Source: DASZIT01 sp963709665 (GTDB taxonomy: Bacteria; Actinomycetota; Acidimicrobiia; Acidimicrobiales; RAAP-2). Taken from it: a stretch of 64,000 bases of DNA. The stretch lies in the NCBI GenBank assembly GCA_963709665.1, contig CAVPWU010000004.1, positions 124,001-188,000 on the forward strand. Reading direction: 5' to 3'. Below, one piece after another: positions 8,945 through 17,062 of the stretch (its first letter is position 1; every line of letters starts with the position of its first letter). The notes under the pieces are model-generated. The model was not told the origin of the DNA. It ran no database searches and saw only the letters and a list, made by a program, of their open reading frames with translations. Both the position numbers and the translations under genes were made by a program.

Positions 8945-9436
8945 ATGACCACCACCAGCACCAGCGAGCACGACCCGGGCCCCGTGGTGGCGGCCGGGCC
9001 GGTGGAGGAGGCCAGCGACCTCCGGGTGGCACTGGTCCGCCTCTACCGTCAGCTCCGGATGCGGGCCGGACCGGGCATCACCCCCTCCCAGTCGTCGGCC
9101 ATGGCCCGGATCGAGTCGGACGGCCCGGTGCGCCTCGGGACCCTGGCCGAGCTGGAGGGCACCACCCCGGCCACCATGAGCCGGGTGATCGACAGCCTGG
9201 CCGACCATCAGCTGATCGAACGGGTCCCCGACCCCCTCGACGGACGGGCCCGCCTGGTGCAGCTGAGCCCGGAGGGCGGGGCGCTGCTCGTCGACCTCCG
9301 GCGCCGCAACACCGAGGCGCTCCGGGCGGCCATGGCCGGCCTCGACGAGGAGGAGCAGCGGACGGTGGCCGAAGCTATCCCGGTGCTCGGTCGCCTGGCC
9401 GACCTGCTGCAGACCCCGCCCCGCCCGGGGGGCTGA
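8945..9436 (+). CDS. MarR-family transcriptional regulator
   Basis: The 163-residue protein has the MarR winged helix-turn-helix: ITPSQSSAMARIE (helix 2), LGTLAELEGTTPATMSRVIDSL (helices 3-4), then the wing RVPDPLDGRARLVQLSPEG. The DGRA wing is a family hallmark. It should bind as a dimer to the palindrome in the adjacent intergenic region and lose affinity on binding an aromatic or lipophilic ligand. ATG 8945 is preceded by AGGGGG at good spacing; an in-frame upstream TTG at 8894 lies inside the presumed operator and is rejected. Divergence from the MFS gene points to efflux control. Confidence 0.93.
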   Translation: MTTTSTSEHDPGPVVAAGPVEEASDLRVALVRLYRQLRMRAGPGITPSQSSAMARIESDGPVRLGTLAELEGTTPATMSRVIDSLADHQLIERVPDPLDGRARLVQLSPEGGALLVDLRRRNTEALRAAMAGLDEEEQRTVAEAIPVLGRLADLLQTPPRPGG

Positions 9437-9482
9437 CCGGTCGGCGGTCGGGTCCCGCCGCCCGCCGCCCCGGCCGCCGACC

Positions 9483-9542
9483 GATGCCGCCTTCTACGGC
9501 TCGGCCGGCAGCCTGACCCTCAACCGACCCATCGTCGCCTGA
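9483..9542 (+). pseudogene. relic of a 42-residue surface repeat
   Basis: In one frame this 60-nt stretch reads DAAFYGSAGSLTLNRPIVA followed by TGA. That is the second half of the GYWLVASDGGIF repeat found in three large secreted proteins of this window, lacking only the usual GM before the last residue. Upstream sequence in this frame does not encode the first half of the repeat, and no plausible start codon and ribosome-binding site were seen. I read it as the surviving C-terminal end of a deleted paralogue next to the intact repeat gene that begins at 9637. Confidence 0.65.
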
Positions 9543-9636
9543 TCCGGGTGGGAGCAGGCGTTCCTGTGTAGGGTGACCAGGTGGGGCCGACGACCGACCC
9601 CCGGGGCGGGCGGCCCCCTGGCGAACGGAGCGACGC

Positions 9637-10950
9637 ATGCGGCGGTTGTTGACAGTCCTTTCCCTGTCGGTGCTGATGGCGACGGCCTCCACCGGCGCCC
9701 TCTCGGCGGTGGCGGCGGCCTCCACCGGTGGTTCGGCACCGGCGGCCTCCGCCCCGGCCCAGCAGGGGCCGGCCGGCCGATCGGTCCCGGCCTCCGCCCC
9801 GACGCCGGGTGCCCGCATCGCTCCGGCGGCCCGCTCGCCGCGGACCATCGTCCCCGGGACCTGGTCGCTCGACTCGGTCCCCACCCCGTCCACCACCCAG
9901 GACGTCGCCCTCGAGGGGACCTCGTGCGTCAGCTCGGCGTTCTGCATGTCGGTGGGCTACGCCGACGGGAGCACGACGGAGGCTCCGGTGGCCCAGGAGT
10001 GGAACGGCACCGCCTGGACCGCCCTCCCCACCCCGGCGTTCGGGGTCGACGAGAGCAGCTACCTCTACGGGGTCTCCTGCATCTCCTCGGCCTGGTGCCT
10101 GGCGGTGGGCGGCGTGTACAACGAGGTGACCGACCTGGACACCAACATCAGCGAGCTGTGGAACGGATCGGCCTGGTCGAGGGTCACCACCCCCCAGACC
10201 GTCACCACCGGTAGCCAGGCCCTCTACAGCGTGGCCTGCTCCAGCCCCACCTTCTGCGCGGCCGTCGGCTACACCTCGGACGCCGACGACAACTACGACC
10301 AGGCGCTCACCATGACCTGGACCGGCACCGCCTGGGTGCTCGGTGCCCTGCAGACCACCGCCTTCAACGCCGACCTCGACGGGGTGTCGTGCTCCAGCCC
10401 CACCTTCTGCAGCGCGGTCGGCTACACCGACCCCAACGGCAGCGGTCCCTACAGCACCCTGGCCGAGCGGTGGGACGGCTCGACCTGGACCGTCGTCCCG
10501 ACCTCCAACCCCCTCCCCAATCAGGACAACGAGCTGGTGTCGGTCAGCTGCACCAGCCCCACCTTCTGCGCGGCGGTGGGCTACTCGGGCATCGACGGCT
10601 ACACCGCGGCCGACGACAACTCCTTCCGCACGCTGGTCGAGCAGTGGAACGGCTCGACCTGGTCGCTGGTGGCCAGCCCCAACGTCGCCACCGGCGGGGT
10701 CACCTACGGCAACTTCCTCTACGGGGTCAGCTGCGTGGGCCCGACCTCGTGCGTGGCCGTCGGATCGCCCTACAACGACGTCGGCGCCGAGACCTACTCC
10801 ACCCTGGCCATGGCCTGGAACGGCTCCACCTGGGCCGTCCAGCCGACCCCCAACCCGACCGCCGCCCCCGTCTACGCCTACCTCGAGGCGGTGAGCTGTG
10901 TGGGGGGCCAGCTCTGCAAGGCGGTGGGTGGCCTACGAACCGACCGGTGA
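9637..10950 (+). CDS. secreted Cys-repeat propeller protein, N-terminal part (frameshifted)
   Basis: The 437-residue reading frame starts with a signal peptide (MRRLLTVLSLSVLMATASTG, likely cut near residue 30). It then has seven repeats of about 55 residues, each containing a Cys pair in the form SC-x6-C-x-AVG and a W(N/D)G-x-x-W element. Seven repeats fit a seven-bladed beta-propeller with one disulfide per blade. The frame stops at 10950 right after the seventh CKAVG, while the expected continuation (AYEPTGDYDQPF) is in the next frame. A single extra G near 10927-10930 explains this. The intact product would be a secreted protein of about 700 residues. Confidence 0.8.
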   Translation: MRRLLTVLSLSVLMATASTGALSAVAAASTGGSAPAASAPAQQGPAGRSVPASAPTPGARIAPAARSPRTIVPGTWSLDSVPTPSTTQDVALEGTSCVSSAFCMSVGYADGSTTEAPVAQEWNGTAWTALPTPAFGVDESSYLYGVSCISSAWCLAVGGVYNEVTDLDTNISELWNGSAWSRVTTPQTVTTGSQALYSVACSSPTFCAAVGYTSDADDNYDQALTMTWTGTAWVLGALQTTAFNADLDGVSCSSPTFCSAVGYTDPNGSGPYSTLAERWDGSTWTVVPTSNPLPNQDNELVSVSCTSPTFCAAVGYSGIDGYTAADDNSFRTLVEQWNGSTWSLVASPNVATGGVTYGNFLYGVSCVGPTSCVAVGSPYNDVGAETYSTLAMAWNGSTWAVQPTPNPTAAPVYAYLEAVSCVGGQLCKAVGGLRTDR

Positions 10951-11734
10951 CTACGACCAGCCCTTCGCCATCTCGGCATCCCTCCCCCGCCCCGGCTACC
11001 GGCTGGTGGCCTCCGACGGCGGGGTGTTCAGCTTCAATGCGCAGTTCTACGGCTCCACCGGCAACCTGACCCTCAACAAGCCGGTGGTGGGCATGGCGGT
11101 GACCCCCGACGGCGGTGGCTACTGGCTGGTGGCCAGCGACGGCGGGATCTTCGCCTACGGGGACGCCGGGTTCTACGGCTCCACCGGGAGCCTGACGTTG
11201 AACAAGCCGATCGTGGGGATGGCGCCGACCCCCAATGGCGGGGGCTACTGGCTGGTGGCCAGTGACGGCGGCATCTTCGCCTTCGGCGACGCCGTCTTCT
11301 ACGGCTCGGCCGGCAGCCTCACCCTCAACAAGCCGGTGGTGGGCATGGCTCCCACCCCGGGGGGTGCCGGCTACTGGCTGGTGGCCTCCGACGGCGGCAT
11401 CTTCTCCTACGGCAACGCCGTCTTCCAGGGGTCGGCGGGCGGCCTCCCACTCAACAAGCCCATCGTGGGCATGGCCTCCACCGTCAGCGGCAACGGCTAC
11501 TGGCTGGTGGCCAGCGACGGCGGCATCTTCTCCTACGGCGACGCCAAGTTCCAGGGCTCGGCCGGCAGCCTCCACCTGAACAAGCCGGTGGTGGGGATGG
11601 CGGCCACCGGTGACGGCCAGGGCTACTGGCTGGTGGCCAGCGACGGCGGCATCTTCTCCTACGGGGACGCCCAGTTCCAGGGCTCCACCGGGAGTCTCAC
11701 CCTCAACAAGCCGATCGTGGGGATGTCCGCCTGA
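10898..11734 (+). CDS. C-terminal part of the frameshifted secreted protein: six 42-residue repeats
   Basis: Coding in this frame is meaningful from about 10930. It completes the seventh Cys-repeat (YEPTGDYDQPFAISAS) and then gives six tandem repeats of 42 residues. Each has GYWLVASDGGIF, an FYGS or FQGS step and LNKPIVGMA. The DNA period is 126 bp. Six repeats would close a six-bladed propeller. The nominal start codon at 10898 overlaps the upstream frame and has no ribosome-binding site, so this half is not expected to be made alone unless ribosomes shift frame. The domain recurs at the C-terminus of two other proteins of the window, which suggests a shared surface or matrix-binding role. 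Confidence 0.75.
   Translation: MWGASSARRWVAYEPTGDYDQPFAISASLPRPGYRLVASDGGVFSFNAQFYGSTGNLTLNKPVVGMAVTPDGGGYWLVASDGGIFAYGDAGFYGSTGSLTLNKPIVGMAPTPNGGGYWLVASDGGIFAFGDAVFYGSAGSLTLNKPVVGMAPTPGGAGYWLVASDGGIFSYGNAVFQGSAGGLPLNKPIVGMASTVSGNGYWLVASDGGIFSYGDAKFQGSAGSLHLNKPVVGMAATGDGQGYWLVASDGGIFSYGDAQFQGSTGSLTLNKPIVGMSA
10988..11731 (+). repeat. six tandem 126-bp coding repeats
   Basis: Six in-frame copies of a 126-bp unit encode the 42-residue repeat. Copies differ mainly at synonymous sites and at the x positions of the FYGS segment, so they have diverged and are not a recent expansion. Confidence 0.85.
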
Positions 11735-11741
11735 GGCGTGG

Positions 11742-11771
11742 GGTCCCCGGTCGGCACGGCGACCGGGGACC
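11742..11771. terminator. bidirectional terminator hairpin
   Basis: A perfect 12-bp stem (GGTCCCCGGTCG / CGACCGGGGACC) with a 6-nt loop lies between the convergent genes ending at 11734 (+) and 11778 (-). There is no T-tract, but position and stability fit a shared actinobacterial-type terminator. Confidence 0.65.
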
Positions 11772-11777
11772 GGCCGG

Positions 11778-12116
11778 TCAGGAGACGAAGCTGAGCACGA
11801 ACCCGGCGCCGGCCAGCACCACGGTGCCGGCCGTCAGGATCCGCCCGGCCCGCTCCCCGAGCACCCCGCCCTCCCCGGCGGCCCGGTCGGCCCGTCGGGC
11901 CATCCGCATCCCGACCGCCCACACCGCCGCCCCGGCGGCGATGAGGGCCAGGGCCAGGGCGGACTTGTAGCCGTCGAGCGGCCAGAGGTGGCGGAGCATG
12001 ACCGCCACCGCCACCAGGGCGGCCAGACCCGAGCGGTTCCAGGCCAGGTCGGTCCGCTCCCGGGCCAGGCCCGGATCGCGGGGCGTGGGGACTTCGGGGT
12101 CCTCGAGTCGGTCCAC
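11778..12116 (-). CDS. DUF202 membrane protein
   Basis: This 112-residue protein has the DUF202 signature ARERTDLAWNRSGLAAL at residues 18-34, followed by three hydrophobic segments. DUF202 proteins (YidG/YidH type) are small inner-membrane proteins without a proven function. A second DUF202 gene ends 10 nt upstream on the same strand, so the two are probably co-transcribed and may form a heteromer, as paired DUF202 genes are common. The stop faces a strong hairpin shared with the convergent repeat protein. Confidence 0.85.
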   Translation of the reverse strand: MDRLEDPEVPTPRDPGLARERTDLAWNRSGLAALVAVAVMLRHLWPLDGYKSALALALIAAGAAVWAVGMRMARRADRAAGEGGVLGERAGRILTAGTVVLAGAGFVLSFVS

Positions 12117-12126
12117 GGGGCCGGCC

Positions 12127-12477
12127 TCAGCCGATCAGGGCCAGGACGACGGCGATGACCGCCACCACCCCGATGCCGATGGAGAGGACCAGGGGCATCG
12201 GGGACTTGGGAAGGGGCAGGTCCAGGCGCATGGCCCGCTGGTTGGCCTTCCAGTGGCGGAAGCTGGTCACCGCCACCAGCGCCCCGAGGGCGATCAGCGG
12301 CAGGCCGAGGATGCGCCGCCCACCGGTGACGTGGAACTCGGGGAGCAGCTGGGTGGCGGCGATGCCGGTGGCCACCAGGGCCAGGGCGGTCCGGTTCCAG
12401 GCCAGGAAGGTGCGCTCGTTGGCGTAGGTGAAGCGGACGTCCGGCTCGTGACCGCCCTGCGCCTCGCCGTCGCTCAT
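12127..12477 (-). CDS. DUF202 membrane protein, YidH type
   Basis: The 116-residue protein carries FTYANERTFLAWNRTALALVA, the conserved DUF202 start of helix 1, then two more membrane helices (ILGLPLIALGALVAV and LVLSIGIGVVAVIAVVLAL). The spacing LRFxxExTFLAWNRT is closer to YidH than the downstream partner is. Function is unknown. It is the first gene of a two-gene unit with the adjacent DUF202 gene. The region upstream contains only about 50 nt before the next gene's stop codon, so a longer transcript from the alcohol dehydrogenase is possible. Confidence 0.87.
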   Translation of the reverse strand: MSDGEAQGGHEPDVRFTYANERTFLAWNRTALALVATGIAATQLLPEFHVTGGRRILGLPLIALGALVAVTSFRHWKANQRAMRLDLPLPKSPMPLVLSIGIGVVAVIAVVLALIG

Positions 12478-12531
12478 GGTCGGACCACGGGCGACAGCCT
12501 ACCGACGCCCCCGCCGGCCGCCGGGGAGGCG

Positions 12532-13464
12532 TCAGGGGTGGAGGACCACCTTGATGGCGTCCTGGTCCCGGTCGCCGGCCACCCGGAAGGCCTCGGCGGC
12601 GTCGTCGAGCGGGAAGTGGTGGGTGAGCATGACCTCGGCCAGCTCCGGGGTGGCGGCCACCACCCGGGCGGCCTCCTCGAACTCCGACTCCCCGTGGTGG
12701 TGGCCGGAGGTGAAGGCGGGCACGATGGTGACCTCCTTCATCTGGAGGACCATGCCGAGCGACACCGGGTCCCAGTAGGTGCCGAGCAGGCCGAGCACGC
12801 CCCCCGGCCGGGCCAGGTCCACGGCGGTGTCCATCGCCCCCTGGGTGCCGGCGGCATCGAGCACCACGTCGTACCCCCTCCCGGGGGAGACGGACGCCCC
12901 GAGCCGCTCGCCGGCCTGCTGGCGCCGGGGCCGGTGGGCCACCAGGTCGACGTCGGCCCCCAGGGACCGGGCGACGGCGATGGTGGCCAGGCCGATGGGG
13001 CCCGCCCCGATCACCAGCACCCGCGTCCCGTCCTCCACCCCGGCCCGGTGGCAGCCGTGGACGGCCACCGACGTCGGCTCCACCAGGCAGGCCAGCTCCA
13101 CCGGCAGGCCGGACGGCAGGGGGACGGCGTTGGCCGGGTCGACCCAGATCTCGTCGGCCATCCCGCCGTCGAGGGTGATGCCGTAGAGGGAGCCCAGGGC
13201 GGACGGGCACTGGGCGGTCTCCCCGGCCCGGCAACGGTCGCAGGTGCCGCACGGCACCGAGGGCAGCACCGCCACCGGGGTGCCGTCGTCGAGGGTGCCG
13301 CCGATCTCGTGGCCGAGGGTGAAGGTGGTGGGCCCGAACCCCACCAGGTGGACGTCCGACCCGCAGATCCCGCACCCGTCCACCCGGACCCGGACCCGGC
13401 CCCCGGTGGGGGGGTCGGTGTCCACCACCCGGATGCCGTCGGGGGTGTTCCGGACGCCGCGCAC
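12532..13464 (-). CDS. zinc-dependent alcohol dehydrogenase (MDR family)
   Basis: This 310-residue medium-chain dehydrogenase has the catalytic zinc ligands CGICGSD (Cys34) and GHE (His52), and a structural zinc lobe with Cys72, 75, 78 and 86 in PCGTCDRCRAGETAQC. The Rossmann motif GAGPIGLATIAVA follows. It should oxidise an alcohol or polyol with NAD(P); the EPTSVAVHG segment at the domain junction is typical of threonine/sorbitol dehydrogenase-like members. At 310 residues it is 30-40 residues shorter than most, mainly between the cofactor and C-terminal parts. The GTG start at 13464 is inferred from the conserved N-terminus; no strong ribosome-binding site is seen. Confidence 0.85.
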   Translation of the reverse strand: MRGVRNTPDGIRVVDTDPPTGGRVRVRVDGCGICGSDVHLVGFGPTTFTLGHEIGGTLDDGTPVAVLPSVPCGTCDRCRAGETAQCPSALGSLYGITLDGGMADEIWVDPANAVPLPSGLPVELACLVEPTSVAVHGCHRAGVEDGTRVLVIGAGPIGLATIAVARSLGADVDLVAHRPRRQQAGERLGASVSPGRGYDVVLDAAGTQGAMDTAVDLARPGGVLGLLGTYWDPVSLGMVLQMKEVTIVPAFTSGHHHGESEFEEAARVVAATPELAEVMLTHHFPLDDAAEAFRVAGDRDQDAIKVVLHP

Positions 13465-13526
13465 GGCCGCAACGTACCACCGCGGCCACCACCCGCCCCG
13501 ACCCGATGACCGGACCGGGCCACCGC

Positions 13527-13532
13527 TACCAT
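13527..13532 (+). promoter_or_regulatory. -10 element of a probable leaderless promoter
   Basis: TACCAT fits the actinobacterial TANNNT -10 consensus and ends 7 nt before the ATG of the aldo/keto reductase at 13540. That spacing would put the transcription start at or next to the start codon. No ribosome-binding site precedes the ATG, which supports a leaderless message. Confidence 0.4.
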
Positions 13533-13539
13533 CGCCCCC

Positions 13540-14568
13540 ATGGACTACCGCACACTGGGACGCACCGGCGTCAAGGTCAGCCCGCTCTGCCTGGGGGCGA
13601 TGATGTTCGGGGCGTGGGGGACCACCGACCACGACGAGTCGATCCGCATCATCGAGCGGGCCCTCGACGCCGGCATCAACTTCATCGACACCGCCGACGT
13701 CTACTCCAACGGGGAGTCGGAGGTCATCGTGGGCAAGGCGTTGGCCCGCACCCAGCGCCACCGGGTGGTGCTGGCCACCAAGGTCCACGGGGTCATGGGG
13801 ACCGACCCCAACCAGCAGGGCAACTCCCGCCGGTGGATCACCACCGCCTGCGAGGACAGCCTCCGTCGACTGGGCACCGACTACCTCGACCTCTACCAGG
13901 TCCACCGCCCGTCACCCGACACCGACATCGACGAGACCCTGGGGGCCCTCACCGACCTGGTCCGGGCGGGCAAGATCCGCTCCTTCGGCTCCTCCACCTT
14001 CCCGGCCGACGAGATCGTGGAGGCCCAGTGGGTGGCCGAGCGCCGGGGACGGGAGCGGTTCGTGACCGAGCAGCCGCCGTACTCGATCCTGGTCCGCGGC
14101 ATCGAGTCGCAGGTGCTGCCGCGCTGCCAGCAGTTCGGCATGGGGGTCCTGTCGTGGAGCCCGCTGGCCGGCGGGTGGCTGTCCGGGGCGTTCGGGGTGG
14201 GCAAGGCCAACACCAGCCGGCGGTCGGCCATGGTGCCCCACCACTACGACCCGGCGATCCCCGGCAACCGCCAGAAGGTGGAGGCGGTGACCGCCCTCGA
14301 GGCGGTGGCCAGGGAGGCCGGCCTCACCCTCATCGAGCTGGCCCTCGGCTTCGTGCTCGAGCATCCGGCCGTCACCGCCCCGATCATCGGACCCCGCACC
14401 ATGGAGCACCTCGAGTCGCAGCTCCCCGCCCTCGACCTCCGCCTCAGCACCGAGGTGCTCGACCGGATCGACGAGATCGTGCCGCCCGGCACCGACCTCA
14501 ACGCCCAGGACGTGGGGTGGGTGGCCGCCCCCATCACCGACGCCTCCCTCCGCCGCCGGCGTCGCTGA
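13540..14568 (+). CDS. aldo/keto reductase
   Basis: The 342-residue TIM-barrel protein reduces aldehydes or ketones with NADPH. The catalytic tetrad is visible: Asp50 and Tyr55 in FIDTADVYSNGESE, Lys81 in LATKV and a His in YQVHRP. The C-terminal NADP-binding part has the family pattern PIIGPRTMEHLE. FGAWGTTDHDESIRII and the DPNQQGNSRRWI segment resemble the YhdN/YajO-type AKRs. It is divergent from the alcohol dehydrogenase with a 75-nt gap, and the two may act on related substrates. Translation is probably leaderless from ATG 13540. Confidence 0.92.
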   Translation: MDYRTLGRTGVKVSPLCLGAMMFGAWGTTDHDESIRIIERALDAGINFIDTADVYSNGESEVIVGKALARTQRHRVVLATKVHGVMGTDPNQQGNSRRWITTACEDSLRRLGTDYLDLYQVHRPSPDTDIDETLGALTDLVRAGKIRSFGSSTFPADEIVEAQWVAERRGRERFVTEQPPYSILVRGIESQVLPRCQQFGMGVLSWSPLAGGWLSGAFGVGKANTSRRSAMVPHHYDPAIPGNRQKVEAVTALEAVAREAGLTLIELALGFVLEHPAVTAPIIGPRTMEHLESQLPALDLRLSTEVLDRIDEIVPPGTDLNAQDVGWVAAPITDASLRRRRR

Positions 14569-14586
14569 GCCGGCCGGCGGCCGGGT

Positions 14587-14937
14587 TCAGCCCTCCTCGG
14601 CGGCGATCTCCAGGTCGATCTCCAGGGCGGCGGCCACCTCGGCGGCGGCCGCCACGATCCGTACGTTGCCCACGGTGGCGTTGAGCGCCACCAGCAGGCC
14701 GAGGATCTCCTCGGGGGTGACGCCGGCGTCGAGGGCGAAGCCCACCTGAAACAGGTACGAGGCCGGGGCGGCGTCCATGGCGATGAGGGCGGCCAGGTTG
14801 GCCAGGCAGTAGGACTTGGGGTCGAGCCCCGAGGCCTCGAGGTTGTCCTGGCGGGCGGTGAACAGCCCCTCCAGGGCGTTGGGGTCGTGCTCGGCGATGC
14901 CGAGGAGGACCTCGCTGATGTTGGTGGACTCGGCCAT
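14587..14937 (-). CDS. carboxymuconolactone decarboxylase-family protein
   Basis: The 116-residue all-helical protein belongs to the CMD/AhpD fold (LTARQDNLEASGLDPKSYCLANLAALIAM, then GVTPEEILGLLVALNATVG). Members either decarboxylate gamma-carboxymuconolactone or act as alkylhydroperoxidases with a CxxC pair. Here only one Cys (SYC) is present and no CxxC, so the peroxidase reaction is unlikely. ATG 14937 is preceded by GGGAGG at 9 nt. An upstream in-frame extension has no homology and is rejected. It is divergent from the PAP2 gene and convergent with the aldo/keto reductase. Confidence 0.85.
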   Translation of the reverse strand: MAESTNISEVLLGIAEHDPNALEGLFTARQDNLEASGLDPKSYCLANLAALIAMDAAPASYLFQVGFALDAGVTPEEILGLLVALNATVGNVRIVAAAAEVAAALEIDLEIAAEEG

Positions 14938-15040
14938 AGGTGATGCCTCCCGTGGTTCGGTGTCAGTGCCAGGGTACGCTCCGCCCACCGACCGGGCCGC
15001 CACGGCCGGCGGCTTCCGGAACGACGAGAGGTGCCCGAGG

Positions 15041-15634
15041 ATGACCGACCGGCTGTCGCCCACCACCCTCCGGGCCACCTGGGACCGCGTGGTCGCCGAG
15101 GCCGACCGGCTCGACCAGGCCGTCTACCTGGCGGTGGCCGGCACCGACACCCCCACCCTCGACGGCCCCATCTCCCGGCTGTCCGACCTGGCCAACTACT
15201 CGCGCCTGTGGATCGGGGTGGCCGGCGGCCTGGCCCTGGTCGGTGGCCGGTCCGGACGGCGCTCGGCGGCCGCCGGGATGGTGGCGGTGGGGGTCACCTC
15301 GGCCATCGCCAACCTGGGGGTGAAGTCGGCCTTCCGGCGCCGGCGCCCCGACCGGGTGCACAATCCGGAGCGCACCACGGTGCGCATGCCCACCTCGACC
15401 TCCTTCCCGTCCGGCCACACCGCCTCGGCCTTCGCCTTCGCCTTCGGGGCCTCCGAGGTCCTGCCGTGGCTGGCCCTCCCCCTGGTGCCGCTGGCGGCCG
15501 GGGTCGGCTACTCGAGGGTCCACACCGGGGTGCACTACCCCGGCGACGTGCTGGCCGGGGCCGTCCTCGGCTCGGTGGTGGGGAGCATCGCCCCGCTGGT
15601 GCTGGCCCGGCCGCTCCGGAGGCTCGGCCGCTAG
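15041..15634 (+). CDS. PAP2-family membrane phosphatase
   Basis: The 197-residue membrane protein has all three acid-phosphatase motifs: KSAFRRRRP (KX6RP), PSGHTASAFAF (PSGH) and SRVHTGVHYPGD (SRX5HX3D). PAP2 enzymes dephosphorylate lipid phosphates such as phosphatidic acid or undecaprenyl pyrophosphate on the outer face of the membrane. A roughly 70-residue N-terminal segment precedes the first clear helix. The ATG at 15041 follows a GAGG site. Its stop shares the palindromic CTAG with the stop of the convergent antiporter, so the genes overlap by 4 nt. A second, degenerate PAP2 protein is encoded near 60 kb. Confidence 0.9.
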   Translation: MTDRLSPTTLRATWDRVVAEADRLDQAVYLAVAGTDTPTLDGPISRLSDLANYSRLWIGVAGGLALVGGRSGRRSAAAGMVAVGVTSAIANLGVKSAFRRRRPDRVHNPERTTVRMPTSTSFPSGHTASAFAFAFGASEVLPWLALPLVPLAAGVGYSRVHTGVHYPGDVLAGAVLGSVVGSIAPLVLARPLRRLGR

Positions 15635-16968
15635 TCGGTCCCGGCCCGGGCGGACCCGGGCCCGGACTCCGGGGCCTCCCCCCGTCGGGACGTCCGCCGG
15701 TGGGCGGCCAGCGACCGGGTGGCGAGGGGCTCGGCGTCGCTGTGCTCGGGATCGCCGGGGTGGAGGGTGGCGGCGAACCTGCCGTAGCGGGCGGCCAGGG
15801 GGGAGGCGGTGATCCCGTGGAGGACCACGCTGAGGGCCACCGTGACCGTCACCGCCGCCAGCACCCGGTCGCCGTCGGCGGGCTCCAGCCGGTCGACGGC
15901 CAGGAGGGCGAAGACCACCGACGCCAGACCCCGGGGGCCGAACCACCCGACGAAGGCGGCCGTGGTCCGGTCCATGCCACTCCCCAGGAGGGCGATCCCC
16001 ACCGGCACCATCCGCACCACGGTGAGGGCGAGGACGGCGAAGACCACGTCGCGCCAGCTGGCGTGCTCCAGGCCGGGCACCAGCATGGTGGCGCCGAAGC
16101 CGAACCACACCAGCAGCGAGAGCAGCTCTCCGGCGTCCTCGGTGAAGCCCAGGGTCAGGGGATGGTCGCGGGGCGTCGCCGCCCCGTAGGCCATGCCGGC
16201 CACGAAGGCGGCCACGAACCCGTTGGCGCCCGCGTCGACCGCCACCGCGTAGGCGAGGAGCGCCACCCCCAGCACGGCCAGGGGCCGGAAGGCGGGCCCC
16301 GACCACCGGCGCCGGGCGGCGACCCGGAGGGCGACGGCGGCCACCGCCCCCACCCCGACCCCGATGGCCACCCCGCCCAGCAGGCTCAGCACCGCCCCGG
16401 ACAGGCCGGAGGTGGTGACCGCCTCGTCGGCCAGGGCGCCGGCCAGAAAGAGATTGACGAACGGGGTGGCGATCCCGTCGTTGAGCCCGCTCTCCACGTT
16501 GAGGAGGCGCCGCACCCCGCTGGGGATCCGCTCGTCCTGCATGATCGAGGCACCCAGGGCGGCGTCGGTGGGGGCCACGATGGCGCCGATGAGTGCCGCC
16601 ACCCAGATGCCGGCGCCGCTGAACAGGCCGAGGGCCACCGCCGTCCCGGCGCCGATGGTGAGGGGCAGGCCGATGGCCAGCAGGCGGACCGGGAACCGGA
16701 CATCGGACCGGAGCTCCCGGAGGTTGACCCGGGCGGCGTCGGCGAACAGCACCAGGGCCAGGGTCAGCTCGGCGATGTCCCGGAGGGTGTCCGACCGGAG
16801 GTTGAGGTGGATCAGCGTCAGCGGAGGGTGGGTGGCCACCAGGCCGAGCACCACGAAGGCGAGCGGGGCGGTGATGTTCCACCGCTCCAGGCGGGCCGAC
16901 AGCAGCCCCCAGACCAGGACGCAGGCCGAGACGACGGCGATCGCCTCCAAGTTCAGTCCCTGTTCCAC
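15631..16968 (-). CDS. cation:proton antiporter, CPA1 (NhaP-like)
   Basis: The protein (445 residues from GTG 16968) has about 12 membrane helices. It carries the CPA1 ion-binding region PTDAALGASIMQDERIPSGVRRLLNVESGLNDGIATPFVN, here described by its key parts: PTDAALG and ESGLNDG. A second conserved stretch is FIGWFGPRG-like (FVGWFGPRGLASVVFALLA). It should exchange Na+ or K+ for H+ and support pH and salt homeostasis. The cytoplasmic tail from about residue 400 is short and charged. A GTG at 17007 is an alternative start, but 16968 has GAGG just upstream and leads directly into helix 1. It diverges from the DUF2252 gene. Confidence 0.9.
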   Translation of the reverse strand: MEQGLNLEAIAVVSACVLVWGLLSARLERWNITAPLAFVVLGLVATHPPLTLIHLNLRSDTLRDIAELTLALVLFADAARVNLRELRSDVRFPVRLLAIGLPLTIGAGTAVALGLFSGAGIWVAALIGAIVAPTDAALGASIMQDERIPSGVRRLLNVESGLNDGIATPFVNLFLAGALADEAVTTSGLSGAVLSLLGGVAIGVGVGAVAAVALRVAARRRWSGPAFRPLAVLGVALLAYAVAVDAGANGFVAAFVAGMAYGAATPRDHPLTLGFTEDAGELLSLLVWFGFGATMLVPGLEHASWRDVVFAVLALTVVRMVPVGIALLGSGMDRTTAAFVGWFGPRGLASVVFALLAVDRLEPADGDRVLAAVTVTVALSVVLHGITASPLAARYGRFAATLHPGDPEHSDAEPLATRSLAAHRRTSRRGEAPESGPGSARAGTD

Positions 16969-17062
16969 TCCGCCTCGTATCTCGTCGTCGGGCCCGGCCG
17001 TCTGCACCCTTGCACGTCCCGGCCGCCACCTCCACTACCGGCCCCCAGGGGGCGCCGGTACC

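Noticed and set aside
16364..17062. N-terminal extension of the DUF2252 gene by 233 codons
   Set aside because: It overlaps the antiporter on the other strand, has no homology, and ATG 17063 has a suitable upstream site.
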